From positions 1-24,549 of the forward strand of contig DATGHS010000326.1 in the NCBI GenBank assembly GCA_035307785.1: a stretch of DNA of 24,549 nucleotides. Reading direction: 5' to 3'. The notes below the pieces were generated by a model. That model was not told the origin of the DNA, ran no database searches, and saw only the letters and a program-made list of their open reading frames with translations. Of this stretch, positions 1-7,408 are shown piece by piece (positions within the stretch are counted from its first letter, which is position 1; every line of letters starts with the position of its first letter). The position numbers were made by a program, and so were the translations under genes. This DNA comes from DATGHS01 sp035307785 (GTDB lineage: Bacteria; Planctomycetota; Planctomycetia; Gemmatales; Gemmataceae).

Positions 1-1406
1 TTGGTATCGGTCGTGGTCGTCAGACTGATCGAATTCCCGGTCGCGGTCTCCACACCCGTCAGCACGATGGTCACGCCGGCCATGCGGACGTCGCCGTTAT
101 CCAGCGTATCGTTGCCGTTCACATCGTTGAACTTGATGCCGCTGATCGAGTTCTTGGGTGATTGCTGCTGCGTTTCCGGGAAATCGTAATTGCAGCCCTG
201 CGTGCTGCACGTGGTGGTCGGGATGACAATGTCGGTGATGGTGTTTTGGGTCGCCGTCGGCGTGCCCGCGGTGCCGCCGAAGGGCGAACCCACGATCGCG
301 GTTTCGTTCGTGTAGCCGGCCGGCGAGAACTCGGTCAGCACGTAGGTGCCGGAATTCAGGCCGGTGAATGAATAGAAACCGTTCGCATCGGTGGTGGTTG
401 TAAGGTCAACCGAAGCGCCGGTCGTATCGGTACCGGTCAATTCAATTGTCACACCTGCAAGACCGATGTCACCATTGTCAAACTGGCCGTCGGCATTTAC
501 ATCGTTAAACTTGTAGCCGCTCAGCGAATAGGTCACCGTGTTGGGATGGCAATGATCGTTGCAATCCGGCGACGGTGTGCATTCCGACGTACAGGTGCTG
601 GTCGTTGAGCAAGTTGTGGTCGTGGTGGTGCAAGTCGTCGTGCACGACGTCTGCGTGTCGCCGCAGTTGCTCTGGTGGCTGTTGTTATTCTGGTTGCAGT
701 TGCCGTCGTTCCAATTCTGCTTGCCCGTATCCCAATTGTTGCCGTCGTTCCAGTTCTGGTCGCCAGTATCAGCACTACTGCCGGTGTCGCTCTGGTGCGA
801 GGCGGTGCTGTTGTTTTGGCTGCCACTTGGCATCCAGTTGTCATCTGCGCTGTTGTTGGACCAATCGTACGACGAATAGCTGCCAGTCGTCGACGATCCA
901 TTGCTGCTTGCTGACGTGCTGGTCGTGGGGTCATTTGTTCCGGTTGGCGCTGTCGTCGCCGAGGTTGGTAGTTCGGCAAAGTTGAATGTTTGCGTAGCCG
1001 TGGCCGTGGTGGTCACGCTGAGGGCGAACGTGTTGCTCGAATTCTGGCTGCCATTGGGAAGCGCATCCGAAATGACGTAAGTGCCCGGGTCCAGATTCGC
1101 GAAGCTGTAGTTGCCTTGAGAGTCGGTCGTGGTGGTGGACGACACACTGGTGCCGAGCGAATCGATGCCGGTCAAAAATATCGATTCGCCCGCGACCGCG
1201 GGGTCGTTGTTTGAAAGCGTTCCAGTGCCATTGACATCTTGGAACACCGTTCCAAGGACGGTCGTGCTGGGAACATCGCGTTGTTCGAGCTGCTCGACGC
1301 GGAGGCGCGGACTAGCAGGGACTTGAATGGCCGCCCGGCGTGCCCGGCGGCGGACAATGCGATTAAGCGGACGAGACACCCAGCAGTTGAGGGGGAAACT
1401 GCTCAC
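1..1406 (-). CDS. SdrD/Cna-B-like repeat surface protein, N-terminal part (partial at left edge)
   Basis: An uninterrupted minus-strand frame gives 468 residues and leaves the window without a stop. An in-frame TAG lies upstream. The first start is GTG at 1406, preceded by GGAG five bases away; GTG at 1379 is an alternative. The N-terminus is basic (RIVRRRARRAA) followed by LRVEQLEQRDVP (residues 35-46), the short motif that opens many planctomycete exported proteins. Residues 51-147, about 293-410 and 420 onward are three SdrD B-like/Cna-B beta domains. Each starts with a calcium-loop-like segment (QDVNGTGTLSNND, NDVNADGQFDNGD, NDVNGNDTLDNGD) and the first two contain G-x-Y-x-F...G-T-Y-V. 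Residues 150-290 form a low-complexity linker, first Ser/Thr/Asn/Trp rich, then Thr/Cys rich. A role as a secreted, calcium-stiffened cell-surface or matrix protein is inferred. The C-terminal anchoring region is outside the window. Confidence 0.85.
   Translation of the reverse strand, partial: MSSFPLNCWVSRPLNRIVRRRARRAAIQVPASPRLRVEQLEQRDVPSTTVLGTVFQDVNGTGTLSNNDPAVAGESIFLTGIDSLGTSVSSTTTTDSQGNYSFANLDPGTYVISDALPNGSQNSSNTFALSVTTTATATQTFNFAELPTSATTAPTGTNDPTTSTSASSNGSSTTGSYSSYDWSNNSADDNWMPSGSQNNSTASHQSDTGSSADTGDQNWNDGNNWDTGKQNWNDGNCNQNNNSHQSNCGDTQTSCTTTCTTTTTTCSTTSTCTSECTPSPDCNDHCHPNTVTYSLSGYKFNDVNADGQFDNGDIGLAGVTIELTGTDTTGASVDLTTTTDANGFYSFTGLNSGTYVLTEFSPAGYTNETAIVGSPFGGTAGTPTATQNTITDIVIPTTTCSTQGCNYDFPETQQQSPKNSISGIKFNDVNGNDTLDNGDVRMAGVTIVLTGVETATGNSISLTTTTDT
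700..770 (-). repeat. 39-bp tandem repeat encoding a 13-residue Trp/Asn motif
   Basis: Two near-identical 32-base blocks (700-731 and 739-770) repeat with a 39-base period inside the surface-protein gene. In the protein they give DTGDQNWNDGNNW followed by DTGKQNWNDGNCN (residues about 213-238). The period is a multiple of three, so copy-number change would keep the frame. Confidence 0.7.
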
Positions 1407-2046
1407 GGCTGCTCCAGGTAATTTCTGTCTGTACCGGCACTACCGGCTTGTTGTAGGACAAGCTCCAGTTTGCGCGTCGGGCCATGGCAAGGATTTCAGA
1501 CGGGAAAAACCCTAGCCTTCCGACGCCAACATTACGCAACGATAATCGACCGTAACCGAGGCTTCGTGAAACCACATTCATGCCATGAGGGATGGCATGG
1601 ACGGGTGCAGTTTCGGCGCGCCACCGTTTCGGGTCACCGATATTAAAGGGGCGATTGATCCTGCTAGGGCGAGATGGAGCAACCGAACCTTCCGTGACCG
1701 CCTGAAAGATGAAGCACCCAATGGGACGGGGCTGGGGGCTTCCAGTCAAGGCATTGCTCCATATGCACCGTCTAGGTTATACATCGTTCCGGGAGATTGC
1801 AAGTACATTTCCGAAAATTTTCGCGTGTTTGGACCAGGTAATTTCGATCTGACTGGTGATACTACAGCTGGCAGCCCGGAAGACGCTTCCACCTGGCAAG
1901 CTAGATCAGAATATCACGGCCAAGAAAGCCTGTATTCGGTCCGAACTTTCGCTTAACCTGCTTTCGGCGGTCCAATTGCAGAGGGCGGGGCGCGTTGCTA
2001 GAATCAGAACAACTGCCACGCCGCGTAACCGAGAGCAACCGGAACC
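1407..2046. other. 640-bp intergenic region between divergent genes
   Basis: No convincing gene is seen. Open frames of 120-130 codons exist on both strands (1585-1956 plus, 1363-1749 minus) but show no recognisable domain or membrane pattern and lack a good ribosome binding site. The region must carry the promoters of the two divergent flanking genes; only the rightward one (1976-2004) is recognisable. Composition is more AT-rich than in the neighbouring genes. Confidence 0.5.
1976..2004 (+). promoter_or_regulatory. sigma70-type promoter for the M50 protease gene
   Basis: TTGCAG (1976-1981), then a 17-base spacer, then TAGAAT (1999-2004), with TG one base upstream of the -10 (extended -10). 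Transcription would start near 2011, about 36 bases before the ATG at 2047. Assigned by match to consensus only. Confidence 0.5.
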
Positions 2047-3312
2047 ATGCGCGATCGCGATCCGATGAACTGGTCGATGCCGTTGCCCTGGCCCATCCTG
2101 GGCGTGACGGTGCGAATCCACATTTTGTTTCCGTGCGTGGCTCTCGGCTACATTTTGTGGGTGGGCACGTCGAAGCAGTTCGCCCCTGGCTTGTGGATGC
2201 AGGCGTGCGTGGTGCTGGTGATCCTGTTCATCTCTGTTTTGTTGCACGAGATGGGGCATGTGATCGGCGCGCGCCGCGTCGATGGCGACGCGATGGAAGT
2301 GCTGCTCTGGCCGCTGGGCGGCCTGGCCTACGTCGATGTACCGCACACGCCGCGCGCCAATTTCTGGAGCACGCTGGCCGGGCCGCTCGTGAATGGCGTC
2401 CTGGCGCTAGCCGGCGGCCTCGGCTTGGTGGCCGTGGGGTTCATACCGCCCTGGAATCCGCTGGAATCGCCGCTCACCCCCAAGGTGCATAACTGGAAGC
2501 AAGGGATCAGCTACAGCGGCCGCATGAACCCAGGCGACGACGAGATGTACTATTATCAAGAGAGTGCACAGGACCAGCCGCCGCAATTTCGCCAGGTGAA
2601 GATCAGCAAGGAATGGAATAAAGACGGTAGCTCAACCGTTCACAAAAGCGACCCCCCCGTCGAGACGACTACGAACGGCGATCAAAATGAATCGTATGTT
2701 CTCAAGGACCGCAAACAGATTGCGGTAAAAGCGGCCCGCCTGGACAAATGGCAGATGCTGCTGGTCCAGTTTTACGTCGTGAATTTCTTCCTGTTGGCGG
2801 TCAACCTGCTGCCGGCCTTCCCCCTCGACGGCGGGCGGCTGCTGCAGTGTTACCTGTGGCGGCGGACCGATTATCGCCGCGCCACGGAATCCGCGGCCTG
2901 GATCGGCTTCCTGATTATGCTGCTGGTCGGCATTTACGCCATTGCCGTCAACGACATTCTTCCGGCCGGCCTGGCCGTCATGATCTACATCATGTGCCGG
3001 CAGCAGCTAATGCAACTGGAGCATATGGAAGAAGCCTCGAGCATGGGTTACGACTTCTCACAAGGCTACACGAGCCTGGAGCGCGAGGAAGACCCGCCGC
3101 CGCAGCCGAAACCCAAGCCGAACTGGTTTCAGCGCATGCGGCAGCAATGGAGTGAGCGCCGGGCCAAGCGCGACCAGGAGCGCCGCGAGGCCGAAGAGCG
3201 CCGCCTCGACGAGATCCTCGAAAAGATTCACCGCGAAGGCAAGCAGGCGCTGACGCCCGAAGAACAGCGCTTCTTGCAGCGGCTGAGCAATCGAAATCGG
3301 ACGGAAAAGTAG
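2047..3312 (+). CDS. M50 family (site-2 protease-like) membrane metalloprotease
   Basis: A protein of 421 residues. H67-E-M-G-H71 is the HExxH zinc motif, inside a hydrophobic segment after two N-terminal membrane spans. N253-LLPAFPLDGG is the second M50 motif, with D261 as the third zinc ligand. Both sites are intact, so an active intramembrane protease is expected. Between them lies an unusually long polar, charged stretch (about residues 140-235, containing MYYYQES and several acidic and lysine runs) where many family members have a short loop. The C-terminus (about 345-421) is a highly charged helix ending in LDEILEKIHREGKQALTPEEQ, a DUF6576-like tail that I associate with planctomycete rhomboid and M50 proteases. 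The start is the first ATG; ATG 2068 (MNWSM) is also possible. The substrate is unknown. The stop codon lies at the edge of an inverted repeat. Confidence 0.85.
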   Translation: MRDRDPMNWSMPLPWPILGVTVRIHILFPCVALGYILWVGTSKQFAPGLWMQACVVLVILFISVLLHEMGHVIGARRVDGDAMEVLLWPLGGLAYVDVPHTPRANFWSTLAGPLVNGVLALAGGLGLVAVGFIPPWNPLESPLTPKVHNWKQGISYSGRMNPGDDEMYYYQESAQDQPPQFRQVKISKEWNKDGSSTVHKSDPPVETTTNGDQNESYVLKDRKQIAVKAARLDKWQMLLVQFYVVNFFLLAVNLLPAFPLDGGRLLQCYLWRRTDYRRATESAAWIGFLIMLLVGIYAIAVNDILPAGLAVMIYIMCRQQLMQLEHMEEASSMGYDFSQGYTSLEREEDPPPQPKPKPNWFQRMRQQWSERRAKRDQERREAEERRLDEILEKIHREGKQALTPEEQRFLQRLSNRNRTEK

Positions 3313-3430
3313 AGGTCAGAAGACAGAGGTCAGAAGTCACAAGTCAGGTTCTTTGTGGAGCGCGTGAATGATCCCTATGGCAACCTATAGGCCAATTATT
3401 CTGACCGCTGACTACTGATCGCTGACCTCT
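3311..3430. repeat. intergenic inverted repeat, GGTCAG/CTGACC family
   Basis: The outer arms AGAGGTCAG (3311-3319) and CTGACCTCT (3422-3430) are perfect complements. Inside them are several degenerate copies of the same words (GAGGTCAGAAG and CAAGTCAGG on the left; CTGACCGCTGACTACTGATC on the right), so the whole 120-base gap can fold as a long imperfect hairpin. The left arm begins in the stop codon of the M50 gene. Related words occur in the repeat inside mfd at 13796-13858. Confidence 0.7.
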
Positions 3431-3457
3431 GATGAATCACAGGACGTGTCGCTTTTC

Positions 3458-4798
3458 ATGAGCAATCTGATCCAACCGCGAACGCTGAAGGGATTCCGGG
3501 ATTACTTGCCGGAATTGATGATTCCGCGCGAGCGGATGCTGGAGACGGCCCGCAAGGTGTATCGCTCTTACGGCTTCGCGCCGATTGATACGCCTGCCTT
3601 GGAATACGCCGAGATTCTCTTGGGAAAAGGTGGAGCAGAGTCCGACCGCCAACTGTATCGATTTCGCGATCATGGCGACCGCGATGTCGCATTGCGCTTT
3701 GACTTGACCGTGCCGTTTGCGCGCTTCGCCGCCGAACACATTGGCAAACTCGGCACTCCGTTCAAGCGCTATCACATGGGCCTGGTTTGGCGCGGCGAAA
3801 ACACGCAACACGGCCGCTATCGCGAATTCATGCAATGCGACTTTGATACCATCGGCACCACAGCGAATGCCGCTGATTGTGAAACGGCCCTGGTCATTCA
3901 CGACCTCATGGCGGCGCTGGATCGCGAATTCACGTTTGGCGCGTTTGAAATCCGCATCAATAACCGTCTCGTGCTGAATGGCCTCCTCGAAGAACTGGGG
4001 CTCGCCGAGAAATCCAAGGCACTCTTAATCGCGCTGGATAAACTCGGCAAGGCCGGCGCGGATGCCGTGGCGCAGGAAATGGTGGATAAGGCCCAGGTAC
4101 AAGCGGAACAGGCCCGGAGCATCCTGGCGTTGGCCCAAATGGAAGGCAGTAACTCGGAAATACTGGAGCGCGTAGAAGCAGAGTTTGGCCGCAATCGCAA
4201 AAGCGCGGACGGCGTGCAGCGATTGCGTGAATTGCTGACCGTGGCCAAGGCGGCCGGCGCCGCGGACGGCCGGATTAAGATCGATCTCTCCATCGCGCGC
4301 GGCCTCGATTATTACACCGGCACCATTTACGAAACCTTCCTGCAAGCGATGCCGGGCATTGGCAGCGTGTGCTCCGGCGGCCGGTACGATAACCTGGCCA
4401 GCCTGTACACGAAGCAGGTGCTGCCCGGCGTGGGGGCGTCGTTGGGGCTGGATCGCTTTCTGGCTGCCCTCGAAGAGATGGGCAAGGTCGACAAGACCGC
4501 CACGCCGGCGCCGGTGATTGTTTTTTGCATGGCCATGGAATGCCTGGGCGACTACCAACGAATCGCGCGTATGCTGCGCGCTGCCGGCATTGGCGTCGAA
4601 GTCTATCCGGATGCCAAAAAAATCGGCCAGCAATTCCAATACGCCGAGCGGCGGGGACACCGGATCGCCCTCATTGCCGGGCCCGCTGAGTTCGCCAAGG
4701 GCGTCTGCAACGTCAAGGATCTGATCGCCAAGGAACAACGGGACAATGTGCCGGAAGGAGAATTGGTCGAGTTGCTCCGATCTGCCTTGGGCCCTTGA
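3458..4798 (+). CDS. hisS: histidine--tRNA ligase
   Basis: The class II synthetase that charges tRNA-His with histidine using ATP. Length is 446 residues against roughly 420-430 for bacterial HisRS. It begins IQPRTLKGFRDYLP, as usual for the family. Motif 1 region is about residues 22-45; motif 2 is WRGENTQHGRYREFMQCD (111-128) with the ATP-binding Arg; the histidine-specific loop RGLDYYTGTIYE starts at R281; motif 3 is GVGASLGLDRFLAAL. The C-terminal anticodon-binding domain (about 355-446, with YPDAKKIGQQFQYAERRG) is complete. ATG 3458 is preferred, with AGGA about 13 bases upstream; GTG 3446 in the same frame would add four residues. The gene stands alone between repeat-filled gaps. Confidence 0.96.
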   Translation: MSNLIQPRTLKGFRDYLPELMIPRERMLETARKVYRSYGFAPIDTPALEYAEILLGKGGAESDRQLYRFRDHGDRDVALRFDLTVPFARFAAEHIGKLGTPFKRYHMGLVWRGENTQHGRYREFMQCDFDTIGTTANAADCETALVIHDLMAALDREFTFGAFEIRINNRLVLNGLLEELGLAEKSKALLIALDKLGKAGADAVAQEMVDKAQVQAEQARSILALAQMEGSNSEILERVEAEFGRNRKSADGVQRLRELLTVAKAAGAADGRIKIDLSIARGLDYYTGTIYETFLQAMPGIGSVCSGGRYDNLASLYTKQVLPGVGASLGLDRFLAALEEMGKVDKTATPAPVIVFCMAMECLGDYQRIARMLRAAGIGVEVYPDAKKIGQQFQYAERRGHRIALIAGPAEFAKGVCNVKDLIAKEQRDNVPEGELVELLRSALGP

Positions 4799-4810
4799 TG
4801 GAAAACCCAG

Positions 4811-4931
4811 AGAATGATTAAGAGGAAGATATGATGAGGCAGCGGATTAAGAGTAAGATTTAGAGTAAGATTAGGAGGATGCCGAGCGCGTTCGTGATCC
4901 TACTCTTACTCCTCATCCTAATTTTAATTCT
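4811..4931. repeat. intergenic imperfect inverted repeat (GAGTAAGATTAGGA family)
   Basis: The left part (4846-4880) carries two copies of an AGAGTAAGATT word and TTAGGAGGAT. The right part (4897-4931) carries the complementary ATCCTACTCTTACTCCTCATCCTAA. The centre, about 16 bases, is GC-rich. The arms pair imperfectly because of small insertions. It fills the gap after hisS and is unrelated in sequence to the repeat before hisS. Confidence 0.6.
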
Positions 4932-4970
4932 CGTCTTGCTCTCTTGTGGTTTGCGACCTCTGCCATTGTT

Positions 4971-5010
4971 TCTGTGACTTCTCTGCGCTCTTTGCGTCTT
5001 TGCGGTGAAA
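4971..5010. repeat. single-arm repeat-like sequence (CTCTTTGCGTCTTTGCGG)
   Basis: A stretch containing CTCTTTGCGTCTTTGCGGTG, two near-identical CTTTGCGTCTTTGCG units, lies just before the HYExAFE gene. I recognise this word as recurrent intergenic DNA in planctomycetes, but no complementary arm is visible here. It may be a half element or decayed copy. Confidence 0.3.
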
Positions 5011-5025
5011 TGAGTTTCTGGCCCC

Positions 5026-5619
5026 ATGCATCGGCATAACCACTACGAAGCGGCCTTCGAAGCGTACCTGCGGCAGCAGCACTTGGGCTACATTGCCGTC
5101 GATGAAACGCGGCGGTCGCTGCTCGACGACCAGCCGGTGAAGAGCCTGGACTTCATCGTCTATGGCACTCCCGAGGTGCGGCTGCTCGTCGATATCAAGG
5201 GCCGGCGCTTCCCGGCCCAGGTTCGCGGCAAGTCGCGGCATGTGTGGCAAAACTGGTCCACGCGTGAAGACATCAGCGGTCTGACGCGCTGGCTGGAGCG
5301 CGTGGGTCCCGGCTATCGGGCGCTGCTCGTGTTCCTGTACCAGATTTCGCCGGAGGTGCAGTTGCAGGCCGAAACGCCGGATCTCTTTGCATTCCGCGAG
5401 CGCCTGTACTTGCTCCGCGCCATAGACGTCTTGGATTACGAGCAGCACATGCGCAGCCGTTCGCCGCGCTGGGATACCGTCTGTCTGCCGCAGCGCGCCT
5501 TTCGAATGCTGGTGCAGCCGTTCTCCGAGTTCCTGCTGCCGCGCTTCGCCGAGGCCAGCGACTGGGATGAGCCATACGGTCAATGCTTTGCGGACGATGT
5601 CGAACTCAAATTCGTGTAG
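5026..5619 (+). CDS. HYExAFE family protein, PD-(D/E)XK nuclease-like
   Basis: A soluble protein of 197 residues. The N-terminus contains NHYEAAFEAYL, matching the HYExAFE name motif (H6, Y7, E8, F11, E12), a family known mainly from planctomycetes. After it comes SLDFIVYG (D42), a short gap and LLVDIKGRRF (D56-I-K58). This is the helix, then D, then (D/E)xK order of the PD-(D/E)XK nuclease core, with E8/E12 as a possible extra acidic residue in the first helix. The rest has several Trp/Arg-rich segments without a recognised domain. Nuclease activity is inferred from the motif order only. The start is the first ATG; no clear Shine-Dalgarno is seen. No partner gene points to a pathway. Confidence 0.75.
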   Translation: MHRHNHYEAAFEAYLRQQHLGYIAVDETRRSLLDDQPVKSLDFIVYGTPEVRLLVDIKGRRFPAQVRGKSRHVWQNWSTREDISGLTRWLERVGPGYRALLVFLYQISPEVQLQAETPDLFAFRERLYLLRAIDVLDYEQHMRSRSPRWDTVCLPQRAFRMLVQPFSEFLLPRFAEASDWDEPYGQCFADDVELKFV

Positions 5620-5629
5620 AGAGAAAAGG

Positions 5630-5789
5630 CCACGGATGAACACGGATTGCATAACACGGATGAACACCGATCAGAATCAAACGTAAGCAAAGAAGGCATA
5701 GTCCGGCCTCCATTTTAGTCTTGAGGCGCTTGAGTTCCTGTCTTCTGATCCGTGTTCATCCGTGTGACGAAGTCCGTGTTCATCCGTGG
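5630..5789. repeat. long intergenic palindrome with 46-base arms (CACGGATGAACACGGA family)
   Basis: The left arm 5630-5675 and right arm 5744-5789 are reverse complements over 46 bases except for a short divergent patch in the middle and one later mismatch. They are separated by a 68-base loop. Each arm itself holds two copies of CACGGATGAACAC. The element starts 11 bases after the HYExAFE stop and ends 21 bases before the next ATG, so it fills the gap and could also act as a transcription barrier. Confidence 0.85.
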
Positions 5790-5810
5790 GCTAGTTTTTT
5801 ACCGAGTAGC

Positions 5811-6593
5811 ATGCCCAATCGTCTCGGAATACGCCTGGAATCGCTGGGATTGCCGTTGCGAGCGGCTCTGAACGAGGTTTCGCGCCTGGGCGTGGCCGGC
5901 GTTCAGGTGGACGCCGTCGGCGACCTGGCCGCCGAGCGCCTATCGCAAACCGGGCGGCGGGAATTTCGTCATCTGCTCCGCTCGCTGAGCCTGGAAGTGA
6001 CTGCGCTGGGCTGCCCCTTGCGGCACAGTCTCGACACGGCCGAAAACCAGCAGCCGCGCATTGAGTATGTCTGCAAGACGCTGGCGCTCAGCTATGATCT
6101 GGGCGCCAAGATCGTGATCGTGGACGGCCCGAAGGCGCCGCAAGCCGCGGAGCCGCGCGGCCAATTGCTGCGCGAAGCGCTCAACGCCATTGGTTCGTTC
6201 GGTGACCGGACTGGCGCCGCGCTGGCGCTGGAAACCGGCCTCGATTCGGGTGAGACACTGGCCGGCTATCTGGCGACTTTCGACACCGGCTCGCTGGGTG
6301 TCAATTATGACCCGGCCAACATGTTGCTCAACGGCTTCGATCCGATTGAAAACTTGACTCCGCTGCGGCAATGGCTGAAGCATGTGCATGCGCGCGACGC
6401 CCAAAAAGCCCGTGTCAGTAAGACCGCTCAGGAGACCGCGCTGGGGGCCGGCGATATCGATTGGATGACGTTCGTGGCGATGCTGGAAACGATGGAGTAC
6501 CGCGGCTGGCTCGTGCTCGAACGTGAGACCGGGCAAAATCGTCTGGCGGATGTGAGTAACGGAGTGAAATTCCTGCGCCGGTTTCTGCGCTAA
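5811..6593 (+). CDS. sugar phosphate isomerase/epimerase (xylose isomerase-like TIM barrel)
   Basis: A protein of 260 residues, about the usual size for the AP endonuclease 2/xylose isomerase-like fold. It opens with a short beta strand (RLGIRLESLG). Candidate metal ligands sit in the expected order: E141 (ALALETG), D167 (VNYDPANM), H193 (LKHVHARD) and E237 or E239 (LVLERETG). The substrate cannot be told from sequence; relatives isomerise sugars or keto-acids. ATG 5811 is chosen because the in-frame upstream extension to 5721 would only translate the palindromic repeat. The gene converges with the thioredoxin-fold gene, with only three bases between the stops. Confidence 0.85.
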   Translation: MPNRLGIRLESLGLPLRAALNEVSRLGVAGVQVDAVGDLAAERLSQTGRREFRHLLRSLSLEVTALGCPLRHSLDTAENQQPRIEYVCKTLALSYDLGAKIVIVDGPKAPQAAEPRGQLLREALNAIGSFGDRTGAALALETGLDSGETLAGYLATFDTGSLGVNYDPANMLLNGFDPIENLTPLRQWLKHVHARDAQKARVSKTAQETALGAGDIDWMTFVAMLETMEYRGWLVLERETGQNRLADVSNGVKFLRRFLR

Positions 6594-6596
6594 GCA

Positions 6597-7349
6597 TCAC
6601 TTCTTCCGCAATTGGTTCAATTCCCAAAACAGCGTGCGGTTGTCGCTGAACGGCGCGTCGCCGGCGAACGCCCAGCGCACGATGCCGTTTTGGTCGATGA
6701 TAAACGTGCCGTGGTCCAGCTGCTCGGGTTGGCCGTTTTCGGCCGGATGATACGTGCCGTAGGCTTGCGCGATCTTGTTGCCGTGATCGGCCAGCACCGG
6801 AAATGTGAAGGCCCCATATTGTTGATAGCGCTTGCGGGTAAGCTCTGAATCGTCGGCGCTCAGCGCAACGACTTCGGCCCCTAGTTCGCGGAAGCGCCGA
6901 TAATCCTCGCTGGCATCGAACAGCTGGCTCACGCAGTGGTTGCAATGATAGCCGTAATAGAAGATCACCACGACGGGTCCGCGTTGGAGCGCTTCGTGGA
7001 GCGACCAGACATTGCCATAGACATCGGGCCGGGAGAAGTCTGGCGCCGGCTTTCCCAGCAAGGGATGTTGCTGCGACGCCACATGGTTCCGTTCGGCTTC
7101 TGTGAGCAGTTTCTCCATTGATTCCGAAAGCGGCGCCGGTTTGCTTTGCCGCACCAGCGCCTTCGCCTCGGCGGCCAGATCGCGCTGCTCGGGCGCTGGC
7201 ACCGCTGTTTCCGGAGCGTGCGCTTGCAGGGCATGGCGGACCACAATGCCGACGTACACGAGGCCGACCAGGATCAGGCTGATGCCGAAGAGCAAGGCGC
7301 CGCGCGGCATTTTTCGGGAAGTTGCTGCCGGAGACGTGGAAGTGTCCAT
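6597..7349 (-). CDS. membrane-anchored thioredoxin-fold (peroxiredoxin-like/redoxin) protein
   Basis: A protein of 250 residues. Residues 17-37 form one membrane anchor; residues about 38-95 are a linker helix region. The C-terminal part is an AhpC/TSA-type thioredoxin fold: GKPAPDFSRPDVYG, then VVVIFYYGYHCNHC with C136 and C139 as a CxxC-like pair, then VVALSADDSE and the TFPVLAD strand with cis-Pro, and FIIDQNGIVRW. It probably acts outside the membrane as a thiol oxidoreductase or peroxidase. ATG 7349 is preferred, with GGATGG just upstream; the frame stays open to 7742, but that would run through the end of the aminotransferase gene. It lies 59 bases downstream of the aminotransferase on the same strand, so co-transcription is likely. 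Confidence 0.85.
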   Translation of the reverse strand: MDTSTSPAATSRKMPRGALLFGISLILVGLVYVGIVVRHALQAHAPETAVPAPEQRDLAAEAKALVRQSKPAPLSESMEKLLTEAERNHVASQQHPLLGKPAPDFSRPDVYGNVWSLHEALQRGPVVVIFYYGYHCNHCVSQLFDASEDYRRFRELGAEVVALSADDSELTRKRYQQYGAFTFPVLADHGNKIAQAYGTYHPAENGQPEQLDHGTFIIDQNGIVRWAFAGDAPFSDNRTLFWELNQLRKK

Positions 7350-7408
7350 GAACCATCCGAATGCAGAGCCGTAATTCCAGCCAATAGGATTAGTGTACCA
7401 GGCGCGCG

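Noticed and set aside
533..979. Minus-strand 148-codon frame and plus-strand frames in the first kilobase
   Set aside because: They are other-frame readings of the Thr/Ser/Asn-rich linker of the surface-protein gene, whose own frame stays open for 468 codons with three recognisable domains.
1585..1956. 123-codon open frame on the plus strand between the divergent genes
   Set aside because: No ribosome binding site, domain or hydrophobic pattern, and the promoter for the next gene lies just after it. Could not be excluded fully.
3311..5789. CRISPR array
   Set aside because: The repeated words are in inverted arms with no regular spacers and no cas genes nearby.
5721..5810. Upstream in-frame extension of the isomerase gene
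   Set aside because: These 30 codons translate only the right arm of the intergenic palindrome; the barrel begins at ATG 5811.
6415..7356. 313-codon open frame on the minus strand
   Set aside because: It overlaps the redoxin gene in another frame and runs antisense into the isomerase gene. Arg/Pro-rich composition without family motifs.
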